A stretch of 54,001 bases of DNA from an uncultured Nostoc sp. (GCF_937863485.1 NZ_CALMFY010000197.1:1-54001), one strand, 5' to 3'; counted from the first letter of the stretch, positions 18,930 to 29,383 are shown. A program made the numbers and translations. Notes: generated by a model not told the origin, from the letters alone.

Positions 18930-19158
18930 TAGAGTATAACTTTCTGTTGTTTGTTTTATAGCTAGCTAAAAACAGTGAGATTGTATCATCAAATGGCAAA
19001 TTCAGAGAATCTTTGTCGTAAAGACTTTTAATCGTTGGTCTTGTACCACTGATTCTCTTTAACACTGGCTTTTTTATTTGGCGCGATGCCTACGCTTTTA
19101 TATAAAAGGGCGTAGCCCAATCTAAGCATCGCTATGAAAATTGCGGCAGTTACTAAGT

Positions 19159-19404
19159 TCATGTTGAAGATTTTTGATCGCTTGCAAGTCTTACTTGTTC
19201 GATGGTTAAATCAAGTAACTGAGCAATCTCTTTTATCGAAATACCATAAGCTAAAAATCTATCTATTATCTCCTTCTTCGCTAAGACAGTTATCTATTCT
19301 TGTTGCACCCGCTCAATTAAACGTTTCGCTTCTTGCACCATTTGACTCTTTGAAGCAATAGTAAACTGCATTAAACTGATAGCATCACGTCTCACAAATA
19401 CATC
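19159..19404 (-). pseudogene. Degraded fragment, C-terminus of a helix-turn-helix-bearing protein
   Basis: One frame reads VRRDAISLMQFTIASKSQMV ... RLIERVQQE, then TAG at 19294-19296, then ITVLAKKEIIDRFLAYGISI and KEIAQLLDLTIEQVRLASDQ before TGA at 19161. The last part looks like the C-terminal helices of Rpn-type transposase-related proteins (GISIxxIAxLxxLTIEQV). It separates the GTPase and Hsp70-like genes, so it probably inserted there. Nothing else is seen in 18930-19448 apart from a small GGGCGTAGCC repeat near 19100. Confidence 0.4.
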
Positions 19405-19448
19405 CTCAGATCCGTATGCGATCGCAATCAGTCATTTTCTGAGTTAGC

Positions 19449-22022
19449 TCATCTCAAATCATCTAAGTGAGAAACAGCGGCGAGTTCTGAAATAATCTCC
19501 AACCAAGTAGGAATTTTTATCTCAGATGGCAATTCCCCAGCTGCCAAATATCTCAGCAAAGCTTCTTTTTTTGAAAGGTTTTGCAGACTAGGAATAATTT
19601 GATCCAAAATGCCTTCTAGTTCGGAATTAATTTGTTGATTAACTTCGCTAACATACTGCACAAGATGAAGGCTGGCACTAGCAGTGATTTCATCTCGCAG
19701 CCGCAGTACTAAAAGTTGGTGATTGCTCGATCTGGGTAAACCTTGGCTTTTCTCTGGTGCCCAGTCAAAGATTTGACCAACATTGTGTTTATCGTCTTGA
19801 CGCGCTAGAGGAAAAATGATTTCGGGTGCAACGGTTTTGTCTTTGCTAGTGATTTCGGAGATGATTGCTTCTTTCCATTCGTTAGGATCGCATCCTAGTA
19901 ATAATTTGTAAAAGAGATCAGCATCTTCAAAACCAAATTGCTCTTCGATTTCTTGCTCCATTTTTGGATGGAAAATTGCCTGCAATTGTTCGCGTTCTGG
20001 GGCTACATAATTTGACAATTGGTTCAACAAATCTACTACTGCTTGATGAATGCGATCGCGGGCAAAATCTTCTACTTCCTTAACGGTTTTTTCAAATACT
20101 GGATAAAAATCATCGCTCTTGGTTGGAAGAGAACTATTTACACGGTTTCCTCGGTCAAATAATTTCCCGGCTGCACCTTTAGATTCTGCCAGAGCGATCG
20201 CTCCATTGTTGGCTTTGTTGAAGAGTAAAGTCCACTGGTTCCAATTGAGGATTCTAAAGGTGAGTTCGTCTTTCACTACATCGCTGACGACAACACCGCG
20301 TCGGTCTTTGAGTGGTTCTTTCCCTAAATCTTTTTGAAAATTTCTGTAGATTTTATCCAAACTTTCGACTACAAAGCGCAACTCGATAAAAGCGGGACTG
20401 TCTCCTGTAGGAATACCTTCCTCGTGAATTTCATCTATGATGTCCTTCAAGTGATCTTGTTGCTGACTCACCACATCAGCAGCTCTTTGAGTATCTTCAT
20501 ACAGTTGCTTCAGACCATGAGTTGCTACGTGGGTTTGAATCAATTCCCGCAGCTTACCAAGTCCCCCATCTTGACTAAAGTAACCTAGCTGTTTGCCTAA
20601 ATAACTGCGGGGATCAGAGTCTAACAGCCGTTCACTTAAGTGCTGCCATTTGTCTTGTAGCCGTTTAGACCTATCTAAGTAATCAGGATAGTCCAAGTTA
20701 GCCAAAAAGTCTGTTGAGCCTGCTTTGACTGTACTAGAACGTTTTGCTAATTCAGCTAGTCCCAAGAGTGGCGATAGTAAAACGATCCGATCTTTTTGGG
20801 TAGTAAACGCTTCTGCACCATCAATGGTAGTTTGCAGAACTTTGAGTTTTTGGAAAACGGTTTCCTCTTGTAAAGGGCTATTGGCTGGGCTATCTTCAAT
20901 CAGTTGGTCAAGTTCTCTTTCGCCACCCTCACTGTCTAAAGGCAGTTGATCGAAGCGACCCACACCTACGAGAATTAAATCTTTCAGGTCTTGTCCCGGT
21001 CGCTGCTGCTGCATCATCGTAAAGATTTTATTGGCGCGATCGCTACCGGGAGATTTACCATTTAGCAGTACTAAAATTGTCTGTACTTCTGCCAATTCCC
21101 GCAGTGACAAAAAGGTATCCCTAGCCCCCGAATTAGCAGCCCCCAATCCCGGAAAGTCGATGAGAATAAATTTGGCTGCGTCTGCAAAATCCCAAATTTC
21201 CCGTGAGATTTTGACATCGATATTTACGCGGCGGATGAGTGGGAAACTGTTTTGCAATAACTTTGTTGGTAGCCTTTGAGGTGGACTCGGTAATCGGATA
21301 TGCGCTGGAGGTAGATCCTCAAAGTTCAGAGTTTGGATTGCCATTGGCTGTTCGACCAGCTGTAGCCCCTCACGGGCGGTGATAGCATCAATCTGGTAGC
21401 GGCCACCACACATAACTTCCCCATAGGCTTGATAAGCCCGCAGGAATAACACTAACTCTCGGAGTAAATAACGTAGCTCTAAATTGTTACTACTATTCCA
21501 TCCTTCTTCACACCAGCTAATAATATCTTTGCCAGAGTTGAGTTTCGATACTGGTATAGGAGGAAGCCCTGCTGCTGTTGTCCGTTTATTGGCTTCCCCT
21601 AGCATGAAGCGTAGACACTCATGTACTCCTTCATGAGAAAGATACTCTACAGTAAAATTACTTACTTGAGTCGTCGCAAACTCCTCTTGCGGGATGATAT
21701 GTATGGCAGTAACATTACCTGTAGTGGGGTTTTCACTGACTGGCAAAGCATCTGCATATCCAATCAGACTGCCTAAAAGTAAGGTTTTCCCACTACTGAA
21801 TTCCCCCATCACCCCAATTTTGACAGGTGAAGTTGCAAGGTCTACAGTTTTCTGGGCAGCTGACCGCAGACGCAGGAGACAGTCATCAAGACTAGCTGGA
21901 ACCCAATCTTCTTGTTTTGAAGGGTGTTGGGGCACAGAATCTATCTTTCGGACGATGAATTCGCCGTACTCCTTAAAACGGCCCAGTTTGTCTGGTTCCA
22001 TAGAGTAGTTTCCGCCTAACAT
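19449..22022 (-). CDS. Dynamin-like GTPase, first gene of the SrfABC-like cluster
   Basis: Product of 857 residues (ATG 22022; ATG 22001, MEPDKLGRFKEYGEF, is equally likely). G1 is IGVMGEFSSGKTLLLGSLIG (about 69-88), with G3 in KFILIDFPGLGAANSG (about 288-303). G4 is replaced by VGVGRFDQLP, not the NKxD of ordinary GTPases. The remaining 500 residues are long helices with a coiled-coil look (DVVSQQQDHLKDIIDEIHEE), as in bacterial dynamin-like proteins. No membrane segment. It precedes the Hsp70-like gene on the same strand, with about 520 bp between. A GTPase plus actin-fold ATPase pair echoes SrfC/SrfB. Confidence 0.85.
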   Translation of the reverse strand: MLGGNYSMEPDKLGRFKEYGEFIVRKIDSVPQHPSKQEDWVPASLDDCLLRLRSAAQKTVDLATSPVKIGVMGEFSSGKTLLLGSLIGYADALPVSENPTTGNVTAIHIIPQEEFATTQVSNFTVEYLSHEGVHECLRFMLGEANKRTTAAGLPPIPVSKLNSGKDIISWCEEGWNSSNNLELRYLLRELVLFLRAYQAYGEVMCGGRYQIDAITAREGLQLVEQPMAIQTLNFEDLPPAHIRLPSPPQRLPTKLLQNSFPLIRRVNIDVKISREIWDFADAAKFILIDFPGLGAANSGARDTFLSLRELAEVQTILVLLNGKSPGSDRANKIFTMMQQQRPGQDLKDLILVGVGRFDQLPLDSEGGERELDQLIEDSPANSPLQEETVFQKLKVLQTTIDGAEAFTTQKDRIVLLSPLLGLAELAKRSSTVKAGSTDFLANLDYPDYLDRSKRLQDKWQHLSERLLDSDPRSYLGKQLGYFSQDGGLGKLRELIQTHVATHGLKQLYEDTQRAADVVSQQQDHLKDIIDEIHEEGIPTGDSPAFIELRFVVESLDKIYRNFQKDLGKEPLKDRRGVVVSDVVKDELTFRILNWNQWTLLFNKANNGAIALAESKGAAGKLFDRGNRVNSSLPTKSDDFYPVFEKTVKEVEDFARDRIHQAVVDLLNQLSNYVAPEREQLQAIFHPKMEQEIEEQFGFEDADLFYKLLLGCDPNEWKEAIISEITSKDKTVAPEIIFPLARQDDKHNVGQIFDWAPEKSQGLPRSSNHQLLVLRLRDEITASASLHLVQYVSEVNQQINSELEGILDQIIPSLQNLSKKEALLRYLAAGELPSEIKIPTWLEIISELAAVSHLDDLR

Positions 22023-23217
22023 TAATTTCTGTGAGCTTTATAACATATAAAACGCCATCGCCAGCCATTGTTGCAATGTCTTGATATCACATTTAGCATT
22101 CCTCTCATTTAATTTGCGATTTTGGTATAAGGCGTTTTGAACGGTAAAGACAATTTTGAAAAATCGGGTTTCACTGAGAAAAATAAAAAACAATACATTT
22201 GTCAGAATGCACGATTTTGAATACAAAAGTGGGTTTTTATACTACATATTTACTGGATCCTGCTTAGGATAGATGTGGGTATTGAACCCTTTTTTAGCGG
22301 TTATTGCATAGGTAAGGTACAGAAAAAACAATTAATCACAGATGAACACAGATACAAGGTAGCACACGGCATTGCTGTGTCCCTACCTGTGTACTTCATT
22401 TAAATGAGAATCGCTATATACCTCTTATTTTAAGCAAGCTACATCGATTAACCGGACTCTAATTCATGCTGAATTCTTCTTGATAAAAAATCAATATTTA
22501 TTTGATATGAAATTCTTGATTATTGTGAATTTATTATAAAGACGTAAAAGGATGCTTGGAAAATCAATAAGTATACTCGAAACCTCACTTCCATTTCTCT
22601 CTCCTGCTCTTGAGAGGCTTTGAAACCCCTATTTTCACACCAATTCACAAAAACCCTGATACAAATAAATAGATTTCTTGTAGGGGCGTGGCAATGCCAT
22701 GCCCCTACCAACGTATTTGGATGATGATTAAAGTGAAATGGTATCACACTTCGTGCCGCAACTCTTAGAGACGCTCTTGCGTTCGCCAACGCTAACATAA
22801 GGGGGTAGCGGGGTTAGGTTTCGAGGATTTTGATGTTAATAACGATACTTTTCAAACATCCTCTAAGTGCTCCACAGAGAATCATCTAGTTTCCATAAAG
22901 CTAAATCAGGTTTTTGAGTAATTCAATTACATAGCTAATATGAATTTATAGGTAATTTTAATAAAAAACAAAGTCAAACAACTTCCCTAACATATAGATA
23001 GTTTAATTTTTACCAAAAAGGCTGAAGTTAATCTTAATGACAACTTCAACGTTTTTTCAATTTATTCACAGTAAAAGAGTAATTTTTGCAGATATAAAAA
23101 AAAATAAAGTATTAAGATAAATAGCAGGTTGGCATGAAGAAGACTATATCAATCTATATAACAAATCCTATTTTCAGACTATTACATTAATAATTTAGGC
23201 AGAGCAGGCAGGCAAAA
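22023..23217. other. 1.2-kb AT-rich intergenic region with dispersed repeats
   Basis: No convincing gene. It contains a palindrome at 22363-22393 (CACACGGCATTGCTGTGTCC), an ATTTAAATGAGAATCGCTATA element near 22405-22425, a strong hairpin at 22681-22709, and a CTCTTAGAGACGCTCTTGCG repeat near 22765. The last 400 bases are very AT-rich leader of the kinase gene. Confidence 0.55.
22681..22709. repeat. Dispersed hairpin repeat
   Basis: GTAGGGGCGTGGCA followed by ATGCCATGCCCCTAC, a near-perfect palindrome with almost no loop. This GTAGGGGC family is common between genes in Nostocales. Confidence 0.75.
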
Positions 23218-26200
23218 GTGTTTTCTAAAAAAGTGCAAAGCTACATTAACCAAATCATGGTCGCCCCATCAGAAATACAACAAGATGAAAAAGTATTTTA
23301 CCAGCAGGTGGGTACTGCTCCTCTGATGATTTGGATGGCTGGATGCAATGCACTTTACTGTTACTTCAATTCAAATTGGCTGGAATTTACTGGAACATAT
23401 TTAACAACAAGCGCGTCTGCATCGGCGCGAGAAGATGAGATAGGCAATATCTGGGCTTGTAGCGTTCATCCAGAAGATAATCATAAATGTAAAAATATAT
23501 ACTTAACAGCATTTAAAACGCATAATTCCTTTCAGAGGCAATATCGTCTGCGTCGGGCTGATGGTGAATATCGCTGGATTTTAGATACAGCCGCGCCACG
23601 ATTCGCAGCAGATGGTAGCTTTGTCGGTTACATTGGTTATTGTGTGGATATAACAGAAGTGCGATCTACTATGAGAGAAAGTTGCTCGACATCTACAAAT
23701 TCCTCTTATTGTCTGCATGAAATTACAGAAGAAAAACAGGCGGCAGAATTAACAAAAGCACTAGAGCAACTACAAGCCGAAACTGCAAAACGCCAAGCAG
23801 CTGAAGCACAATTACGCCAAAAAACATCAGAAATTGCAGCGATTTTGCAAGTGCTTCCTGATTTGTACTTTCGTCTTGATGCTGATGGAAGTATTCTGGA
23901 TTATAAGCAAGGATTGATGGAGAATCCGTATATTCCAACAGGAGATTGTCAGGGCAAGAGTTTGCGAGAATATCTACCAACTGCTGTAGGCGATCGCTTC
24001 CAGCAAGCAATAACTCAAGTACTGGAAACTCAATCTTCAGTCACTTTTGAATATACCTTACCGCTACCACAAGAGAATAATAATTTTGAAGCTAGGTTAT
24101 TACCATTACCAGACGAGCAAATCATAGTTCTTGTCCGCGACACTAAGGACAACATCCAAGCAGCATTAATAGAAAGCAATGCCAAGTTTCGCAGCATGGT
24201 CGAAAACGCCCATGACATTATTTTTGCAGTCACCCTTGAAGGGATATTGTCTTACGTTTCTCCTAATTTGACTGATATTTTAGGGTATGAAGTTGCAGAG
24301 ATTGAAGGTAAATCCTTTATTCCCCTTATACATCCTGACGATGTGTCTATTTGTGCAGATTATTTCCAAAGAATTTTGACAACAGATGAAAAACAAGACG
24401 CAATGGAATATCGAGTCAAACACAAAAATGGCAGTTGGCGATGGCATACAAGCAACTCATCTGTTATTAAAGACATTAATGGTAATGTTTTAAACTTCGT
24501 TGGTATTTGCTATGACACCACTGAGCGCAAACTAGCAGAGGAAGCTCTAGCAGAGCGAGCGCGTTTAGCAAATTTTCGTGCCGATGTAGACGCGGCGCTT
24601 ACCCAGAGTGACACCTTACAGAACATGATGCGCCGCTGCACTGACGCTTTAGTTGAACATCTTGATGCAGCATTTGCTCGCATCTGGACGCTGAACAAAA
24701 AAGATAACGTATTGGAGTTGCAAGTCAGTTCTGGGATGTATACCCACATCAATGGGCCCCATAAATGTGTGCCAGTTGGTCAATTCAAAATTGGTTTGAT
24801 TGCCGAAGAGGGCAAACCCCACCTAACTAACTCTGTGCAGACAGATCCTCGCGTGGCTAACAAAGAATGGGCGCGGCAAGAAGGTATGGTTGCCTTCGCT
24901 GGCTATCCCCTGATTGTTGAAGATGAAACTGTAGGGGTGATAGCCATGTTTGCCCGCCAAACGGTGACAGAATCAACTTTTAAAGCACTAGAATTTGCTG
25001 CCCAAGAAATTGCCATTGGCATCAAGCGCAAACAAGCAGAAGTCGCACTCAGAGAAAGCGCCCAACGGGAAGCCCTACTCAATCGTCTTTCTAACCAGAT
25101 TCGAGCTTCTCTGGATCTTAATTACATTGTGGAAACCGCAGTGCAGGAGATTCGCAACTTATTCCAGATTGATCGCTGCGCCTTCTTTTGGTATCGCCAA
25201 AACGCTGATGTACCCTACTGGGAGAGTGTATATGAGGCGAAAAGTTCCTCTTTACCCTGTCTAATTGACGATCAAGCAACTAATGCAGAAATCGAACTAA
25301 TCGCAGCTAAAACCTTGAATAGAGAAATCATTCGCATTGATGATGTTAAGACTGTGGGCGATTCCATAGCACAGCTGTTTTTTCAGGATTTCGGTTTCAC
25401 TGCCTTTATGTCGCTCCCTGTACATACCCAATCTGGCGAAATAGGTGCATTTAGCTGTGGTTCTTATAGTGGCTTTCGACCTTGGCTGGACAATGAAGTA
25501 GAATTACTACAAGCAGTTACAGTTCAACTAGCGATCGCCATTGACCAAGCCAAACTTTACACCCAAAGCCGCATCGCTGCCCAAACTGCCCAAGACAAAG
25601 CCCAGCAACTAGAAGCGGCGCTGCTAGAACTTCAACAAACCCAAGCGCAACTGATTCAAACTGAAAAAATGTCCAGTTTAGGACAATTGGTTGCAGGTAT
25701 TGCCCATGAAATCAATAATCCCGTCAATTTTATTTACGGCAATATTAGCCACACCCGTGAATATATCAAGGACTTGTTACACTTGGTAGACCTTTATCAA
25801 CAGAACGACTACCCACCAACACAAGAAATTAAACAACAAATCTACGCCATTGATTTAGACTTTCTCAGGCAAGATTTGCCCAAAATCCTGGATTCTATGA
25901 ACATGGGAGCCGAACGCATTCGGCAGATTGTCTTATCTTTACGCAATTTTTCTCGCCTTGATGAAGACAGCACAAAACCAGTAGATATTCACGAAGGTAT
26001 TGATAGCACGTTACTGCTGTTGCAAAATCGCCTGAAGCCCAAACTAGGACATTCCGAAATCCAAGTAATCCGAGACTACGGCAACCTACCACCGATAGTG
26101 TGTCACGCTGGACAGATGAATCAGGTGTTTATGAATTTGTTGACAAATGCGATCGATGCTTTAGAAGAGGGATTGGGGAGTAGGGAATGGAGACTAGGGG

Positions 26201-26511
26201 CACAGGGGAGGCAGGGGGAGAATGCTCAATGCCCAATGCCCACAATTCGCATTCGCACCCTCATCCAAGAAGACCGTCTAATCATTGGCATTGCTGACAA
26301 TGGCCCAGGCATGACTCAGGAAGTACGCAAACGCCTATTTGACCCGTTCTTCACTACGAAATCCGTCGGTAAAGGTACGGGGATGGGGTTATCAATTGGC
26401 TACCAAATTATTGTTAAAAAACACGGCGGACAAATCCAGTGTATTTCAGCACCAGGAGAAGGTGCCGAGTTTGTCATTGCGATTCCACTACAGGAGCAAC
26501 CCTCAACGTAG
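23218..26511 (+). CDS. Multi-PAS/GAF sensor histidine kinase
   Basis: Product of 1097 residues from GTG 23218 (AGGCAGGCAAAA before it). Order: PAS (about 38-150, ending FVGYIGYCVDITE), a helical linker, PAS (about 210-305), PAS (about 325-440, ILGYEVAEIEGKSFIPLIHP), GAF (about 455-605), GAF (about 625-780), coiled coil, then the kinase core. H box MSSLGQLVAGIAHEINNPVN, N box MNQVFMNLLTNAIDALEE, G1 IGIADNGPGM, G2 GKGTGMGLSIGY. No membrane segment or receiver domain, so soluble; no phytochrome Cys evident. Between N and G1 boxes about 25 residues (GLGSREWRLGAQGRQGENAQ) come from a dispersed intergenic repeat. Confidence 0.93.
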   Translation: MFSKKVQSYINQIMVAPSEIQQDEKVFYQQVGTAPLMIWMAGCNALYCYFNSNWLEFTGTYLTTSASASAREDEIGNIWACSVHPEDNHKCKNIYLTAFKTHNSFQRQYRLRRADGEYRWILDTAAPRFAADGSFVGYIGYCVDITEVRSTMRESCSTSTNSSYCLHEITEEKQAAELTKALEQLQAETAKRQAAEAQLRQKTSEIAAILQVLPDLYFRLDADGSILDYKQGLMENPYIPTGDCQGKSLREYLPTAVGDRFQQAITQVLETQSSVTFEYTLPLPQENNNFEARLLPLPDEQIIVLVRDTKDNIQAALIESNAKFRSMVENAHDIIFAVTLEGILSYVSPNLTDILGYEVAEIEGKSFIPLIHPDDVSICADYFQRILTTDEKQDAMEYRVKHKNGSWRWHTSNSSVIKDINGNVLNFVGICYDTTERKLAEEALAERARLANFRADVDAALTQSDTLQNMMRRCTDALVEHLDAAFARIWTLNKKDNVLELQVSSGMYTHINGPHKCVPVGQFKIGLIAEEGKPHLTNSVQTDPRVANKEWARQEGMVAFAGYPLIVEDETVGVIAMFARQTVTESTFKALEFAAQEIAIGIKRKQAEVALRESAQREALLNRLSNQIRASLDLNYIVETAVQEIRNLFQIDRCAFFWYRQNADVPYWESVYEAKSSSLPCLIDDQATNAEIELIAAKTLNREIIRIDDVKTVGDSIAQLFFQDFGFTAFMSLPVHTQSGEIGAFSCGSYSGFRPWLDNEVELLQAVTVQLAIAIDQAKLYTQSRIAAQTAQDKAQQLEAALLELQQTQAQLIQTEKMSSLGQLVAGIAHEINNPVNFIYGNISHTREYIKDLLHLVDLYQQNDYPPTQEIKQQIYAIDLDFLRQDLPKILDSMNMGAERIRQIVLSLRNFSRLDEDSTKPVDIHEGIDSTLLLLQNRLKPKLGHSEIQVIRDYGNLPPIVCHAGQMNQVFMNLLTNAIDALEEGLGSREWRLGAQGRQGENAQCPMPTIRIRTLIQEDRLIIGIADNGPGMTQEVRKRLFDPFFTTKSVGKGTGMGLSIGYQIIVKKHGGQIQCISAPGEGAEFVIAIPLQEQPST

Positions 26512-26598
26512 ATATTACGCAAGCTTAACCTAAGCTTAATCATAAATTAACCTAGTGGTTGTTAACTAAGATTAATTCACTTTTTGCTGCAACATTTG

Positions 26599-26641
26599 AA
26601 TCCCCCCCAATAACCTAAAATTTACAGGAATTGGGGGGATT
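26599..26641 (+). terminator. Terminator-like hairpin after the kinase
   Basis: AATCCCCCCCAA pairs with TTGGGGGGATT around a 20-nt loop, followed by ATTT. GC-rich stem plus U-rich tail fits an intrinsic terminator. Confidence 0.6.
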
Positions 26642-26768
26642 ATTTATCCTAGTATAGGGAATTAAGAGTAGAAATATTGCAGTTCAATTGATTCAAAAAC
26701 GTTGTAATGGTAGTGGTATATTTGCGACGCCGAATAGCCCAACCCAGGCGATGTCTAAGACGGGCTGT

Positions 26769-26858
26769 GACGCTCGTTCCGACGCTCGTTCCGACGCTCG
26801 TTCCTCGCTAACGCTACCGCTTCGCTAACGCTGCGCTAACGCTACGCTATCGGCGTCG
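26769..26858. repeat. Tandem GACGCTCGTTCC x3 followed by CGCTAACG-type units
   Basis: Three exact 12-bp copies (26769-26804), then TCGCTAACGCTACCGCTTCG and related CGCTAACGCTACGCTA units. It is GC-rich compared with its surroundings, and lies in the leader before the cyclase gene. Confidence 0.8.
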
Positions 26859-26903
26859 CACCTTTGAAAAAATCCCTGAGTATAAATAAAATAGAAGGCT
26901 GGG

Positions 26904-27626
26904 ATGATACAACCCCAAAGTCAAAATAGTATCACCTACACACGCGTTATCCACCTAAGTCATGTAATTGACATAGATATTCCTCAATGGTCTGGAGATC
27001 CCACAGTAGAATTTGAAACTGTGGCTGAACTAAATAATGATGGCTATTATCTGCGACGTTTCTCCTTGGGTGAACATAGCGCTACCCATATCAACGCCCC
27101 TAACAGTTTTCATAGTTCTACCGTGGGAATTGACCAATACCCCGCCCAGTCCCTGGTTGTACCTGCGGTGGTCATAGATATTCGCCAAGCCACAGCGGTT
27201 AATCCTGATTATGCCCTGACTATTGCTGATGTTGTGGCTTGGGAAGAACAATACGGTGAAATTTTTGCTGGCTGCGTAGTTATACTGAATACTGGATGGC
27301 AAGACAAGTGGTTGGATAAAAGTGCATTCCTAAATCATGATGCTCAAGGAATTGCCCACTTTCCAGGGTTTGGCAGCGAAGCAACTCAATTATTACTGAA
27401 TGAACGGCAAATCGCTGGGGTAGGAATTGATACTCATGGCGTAGATCCTGGACAGGATAACAGTTTTGCGATTAACCGCTTAGTTTTAGAACAACCGCGG
27501 ATTGTGTTGGAGAATCTCACCAATTTGGATCAGTTACCACCGAAAGGTACTACTCTAGCGATCGGGATTCTTCGGTTGCGTGGTGGTTCTGGTTCTCCTG
27601 TGGGTGTCTTGGCGTTAGTGCCTTAA
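26904..27626 (+). CDS. Cyclase-family (kynurenine formamidase-like) metal hydrolase
   Basis: Product of 240 residues. The family signature HxxxHxDxP appears as GEHSATHINAPNSF with the metal-binding His pair (Asp replaced by Asn). IDLS-type start is VIHLSHVIDIDIPQWSGDP, and GVGIDTHGVDPGQDN is the second conserved block. Members (PF04199) hydrolyse N-formylkynurenine, isatin or cyclic amides. The HINAP variant leaves substrate open. An aldehyde dehydrogenase follows about 110 bp downstream on the same strand, so the two may share a small catabolic pathway. Confidence 0.88.
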   Translation: MIQPQSQNSITYTRVIHLSHVIDIDIPQWSGDPTVEFETVAELNNDGYYLRRFSLGEHSATHINAPNSFHSSTVGIDQYPAQSLVVPAVVIDIRQATAVNPDYALTIADVVAWEEQYGEIFAGCVVILNTGWQDKWLDKSAFLNHDAQGIAHFPGFGSEATQLLLNERQIAGVGIDTHGVDPGQDNSFAINRLVLEQPRIVLENLTNLDQLPPKGTTLAIGILRLRGGSGSPVGVLALVP

Positions 27627-27739
27627 TTTTTATATCGATATTTCTATCTCACACCAATTTTTCAGACTAGCGGATAACCTAGAAAGCAAGCAAACTTAAT
27701 ACACAAGTTCCAGTGGATCATCAGCCGGAGATTTTCAAG

Positions 27740-29236
27740 ATGACAACTCCGCTATCTTGCCGCAATTACATAGACGGTCAATGGTTGAGTGCTATAGGGG
27801 AAGCAACTTTAGAAAGTCGCAACCCTGCTGACAAAACCGAAGTCGTTGCCACATTCCCCCGTTCCCAAGTTAATGATGTAGATACAGCGGTAGCCGCCGC
27901 CCGGAAAGCCTACCACAGTTGGCGCACAGTCCCGGCCCCAGCTAGGGCAGAATACATCTTTCGCGTCGGGGAAATATTACTCCAGCATAAAGAAGAACTT
28001 GCCCAGTTAATCAGTCGGGAAATGGGTAAACCCTTGACAGAAGCCAGGGGAGATGTGCAAGAAGGTATTGACTGTGCCTTTTACAGTGCTGGCGAAGGGC
28101 GGCGACTTTTCGGGCAAACCACACCATCGGAAATGTCCAATAAATTCGCCATGACTGTGCGAATGCCCATAGGAGTTTGTGCCTTAATTACTCCCTGGAA
28201 TTTCCCAGTGGCAATTCCTTGCTGGAAAGCTATGCCAGCCTTGGTATGTGGCAATACAGTCATCCTAAAACCTGCCGAGGATACCTCCGCCTGTGCAACT
28301 AAATTGATTGAAATTTTCCAACAAGCAGGTTTACCACCAGGAGTGATTAACTTGGTGCATGGTGTAGGAGAAGAGGCGGGGAAAGCTTTAGTTGAGCATC
28401 CCAATGTAGATTTAGTATCGTTTACTGGTTCTTCAGAAACGGGTGCCTTTGTCGGCGCTACTTGCGGACGCACTCACAAGCGTGTCTGTCTGGAAATGGG
28501 TGGTAAAAATGCCCAAGTGGTGATGGAAGATGCAGATTTGGAACTTGCCTTAGATGGTGCAGTGTGGGGTGCTTTTGGGACAACTGGTCAACGGTGTACG
28601 GCTACTAGTCGCCTAATTTTACATCGTGATATTAAAGAAAAATTTACCGCTATGCTTCATGAGCGTACCAGTAAGTTACGCTTGGGTGCTGGCACTGACC
28701 CCAATATAGAGATTGGGCCAATTGTCAATGAAAAGCAACTCCAACAGGTGAGCAAGTATTTGGATATTGCCCGTGAGGAAGGAGCAAAGGTTTTAATTGG
28801 TGGAGAAATTGCCAGTGAAGGCTCATTGAAAAACGGTTATTTCTTTCAACCAACTATTTTGGATGATGTAACTCCTGAGATGCGAGTTGCCCGTGAAGAG
28901 ATATTTGGCCCAGTGGTGGTATTAATTGAGGTTAGCTCCTTTGAGGAAGCGATCGCAATTCTCAACGATAGCAATTATGGTCTTTCTTCTTCAGTTTACA
29001 CCCGCGATATCAACCGGGCTTTTACTGCCATGCGCGACATCGAGGCAGGTATTACCTATATTAACGGCCCCACGATTGGTGCAGAGGTACACTTGCCCTT
29101 TGGTGGTGTGAAACAAACCGGTAACGGACACCGAGAAGCTGGAACTACTGCAATGGATGTTTTCACAGAATGGAAAAGTGTTTATGTTGACTTTTCTGGA
29201 AGTTTGCAACGCGCTCAGATAGATAACCGCAGTTAA
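27740..29236 (+). CDS. Aldehyde dehydrogenase (NAD(P)-dependent)
   Basis: Product of 498 residues from ATG 27740 (GGAG 9 nt upstream). Typical ALDH: ITPWNFPVAIPCWKAMPAL, NTVILKPAEDTS, VSFTGSSETGAFVG (NAD loop), catalytic Glu in CLEMGGKNAQ, catalytic Cys in TTGQRCTATSRL, and EEIFGPVVVLIEV. Length and the EVHLPFGGVKQTGNGHREAG end resemble the succinate- or 2-oxoglutarate-semialdehyde dehydrogenase branch, but substrate cannot be settled. Intact. Downstream hairpin suggests it ends the transcription unit begun by the cyclase. Confidence 0.93.
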   Translation: MTTPLSCRNYIDGQWLSAIGEATLESRNPADKTEVVATFPRSQVNDVDTAVAAARKAYHSWRTVPAPARAEYIFRVGEILLQHKEELAQLISREMGKPLTEARGDVQEGIDCAFYSAGEGRRLFGQTTPSEMSNKFAMTVRMPIGVCALITPWNFPVAIPCWKAMPALVCGNTVILKPAEDTSACATKLIEIFQQAGLPPGVINLVHGVGEEAGKALVEHPNVDLVSFTGSSETGAFVGATCGRTHKRVCLEMGGKNAQVVMEDADLELALDGAVWGAFGTTGQRCTATSRLILHRDIKEKFTAMLHERTSKLRLGAGTDPNIEIGPIVNEKQLQQVSKYLDIAREEGAKVLIGGEIASEGSLKNGYFFQPTILDDVTPEMRVAREEIFGPVVVLIEVSSFEEAIAILNDSNYGLSSSVYTRDINRAFTAMRDIEAGITYINGPTIGAEVHLPFGGVKQTGNGHREAGTTAMDVFTEWKSVYVDFSGSLQRAQIDNRS

Positions 29237-29295
29237 TTTCGCAATAAGCGCGATTTTCATCTGAGTAGACTATGAAAAAAGACCTAACCCCCCAG

Positions 29296-29318
29296 CCCCT
29301 TCCCTACAAGGGAAGGGG
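29296..29318 (+). terminator. Hairpin after the aldehyde dehydrogenase
   Basis: CCCCTTCCC-TACAA-GGGAAGGGG, a perfect 9-bp stem about 60 bp after the stop. The T run is weak, so it may instead be one of the dispersed CCCCTTCCC repeats. Confidence 0.5.
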
Positions 29319-29383
29319 AGTAAGCCTTTTAGAAGAGAGAATCTAAATAACACGCATTGGAATGCGAAATTTGTAGTATCCTC

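Noticed and set aside
22520..22798. 92-codon frame on the minus strand
   Set aside because: It is largely the translation of the GTAGGGGC hairpin repeat.
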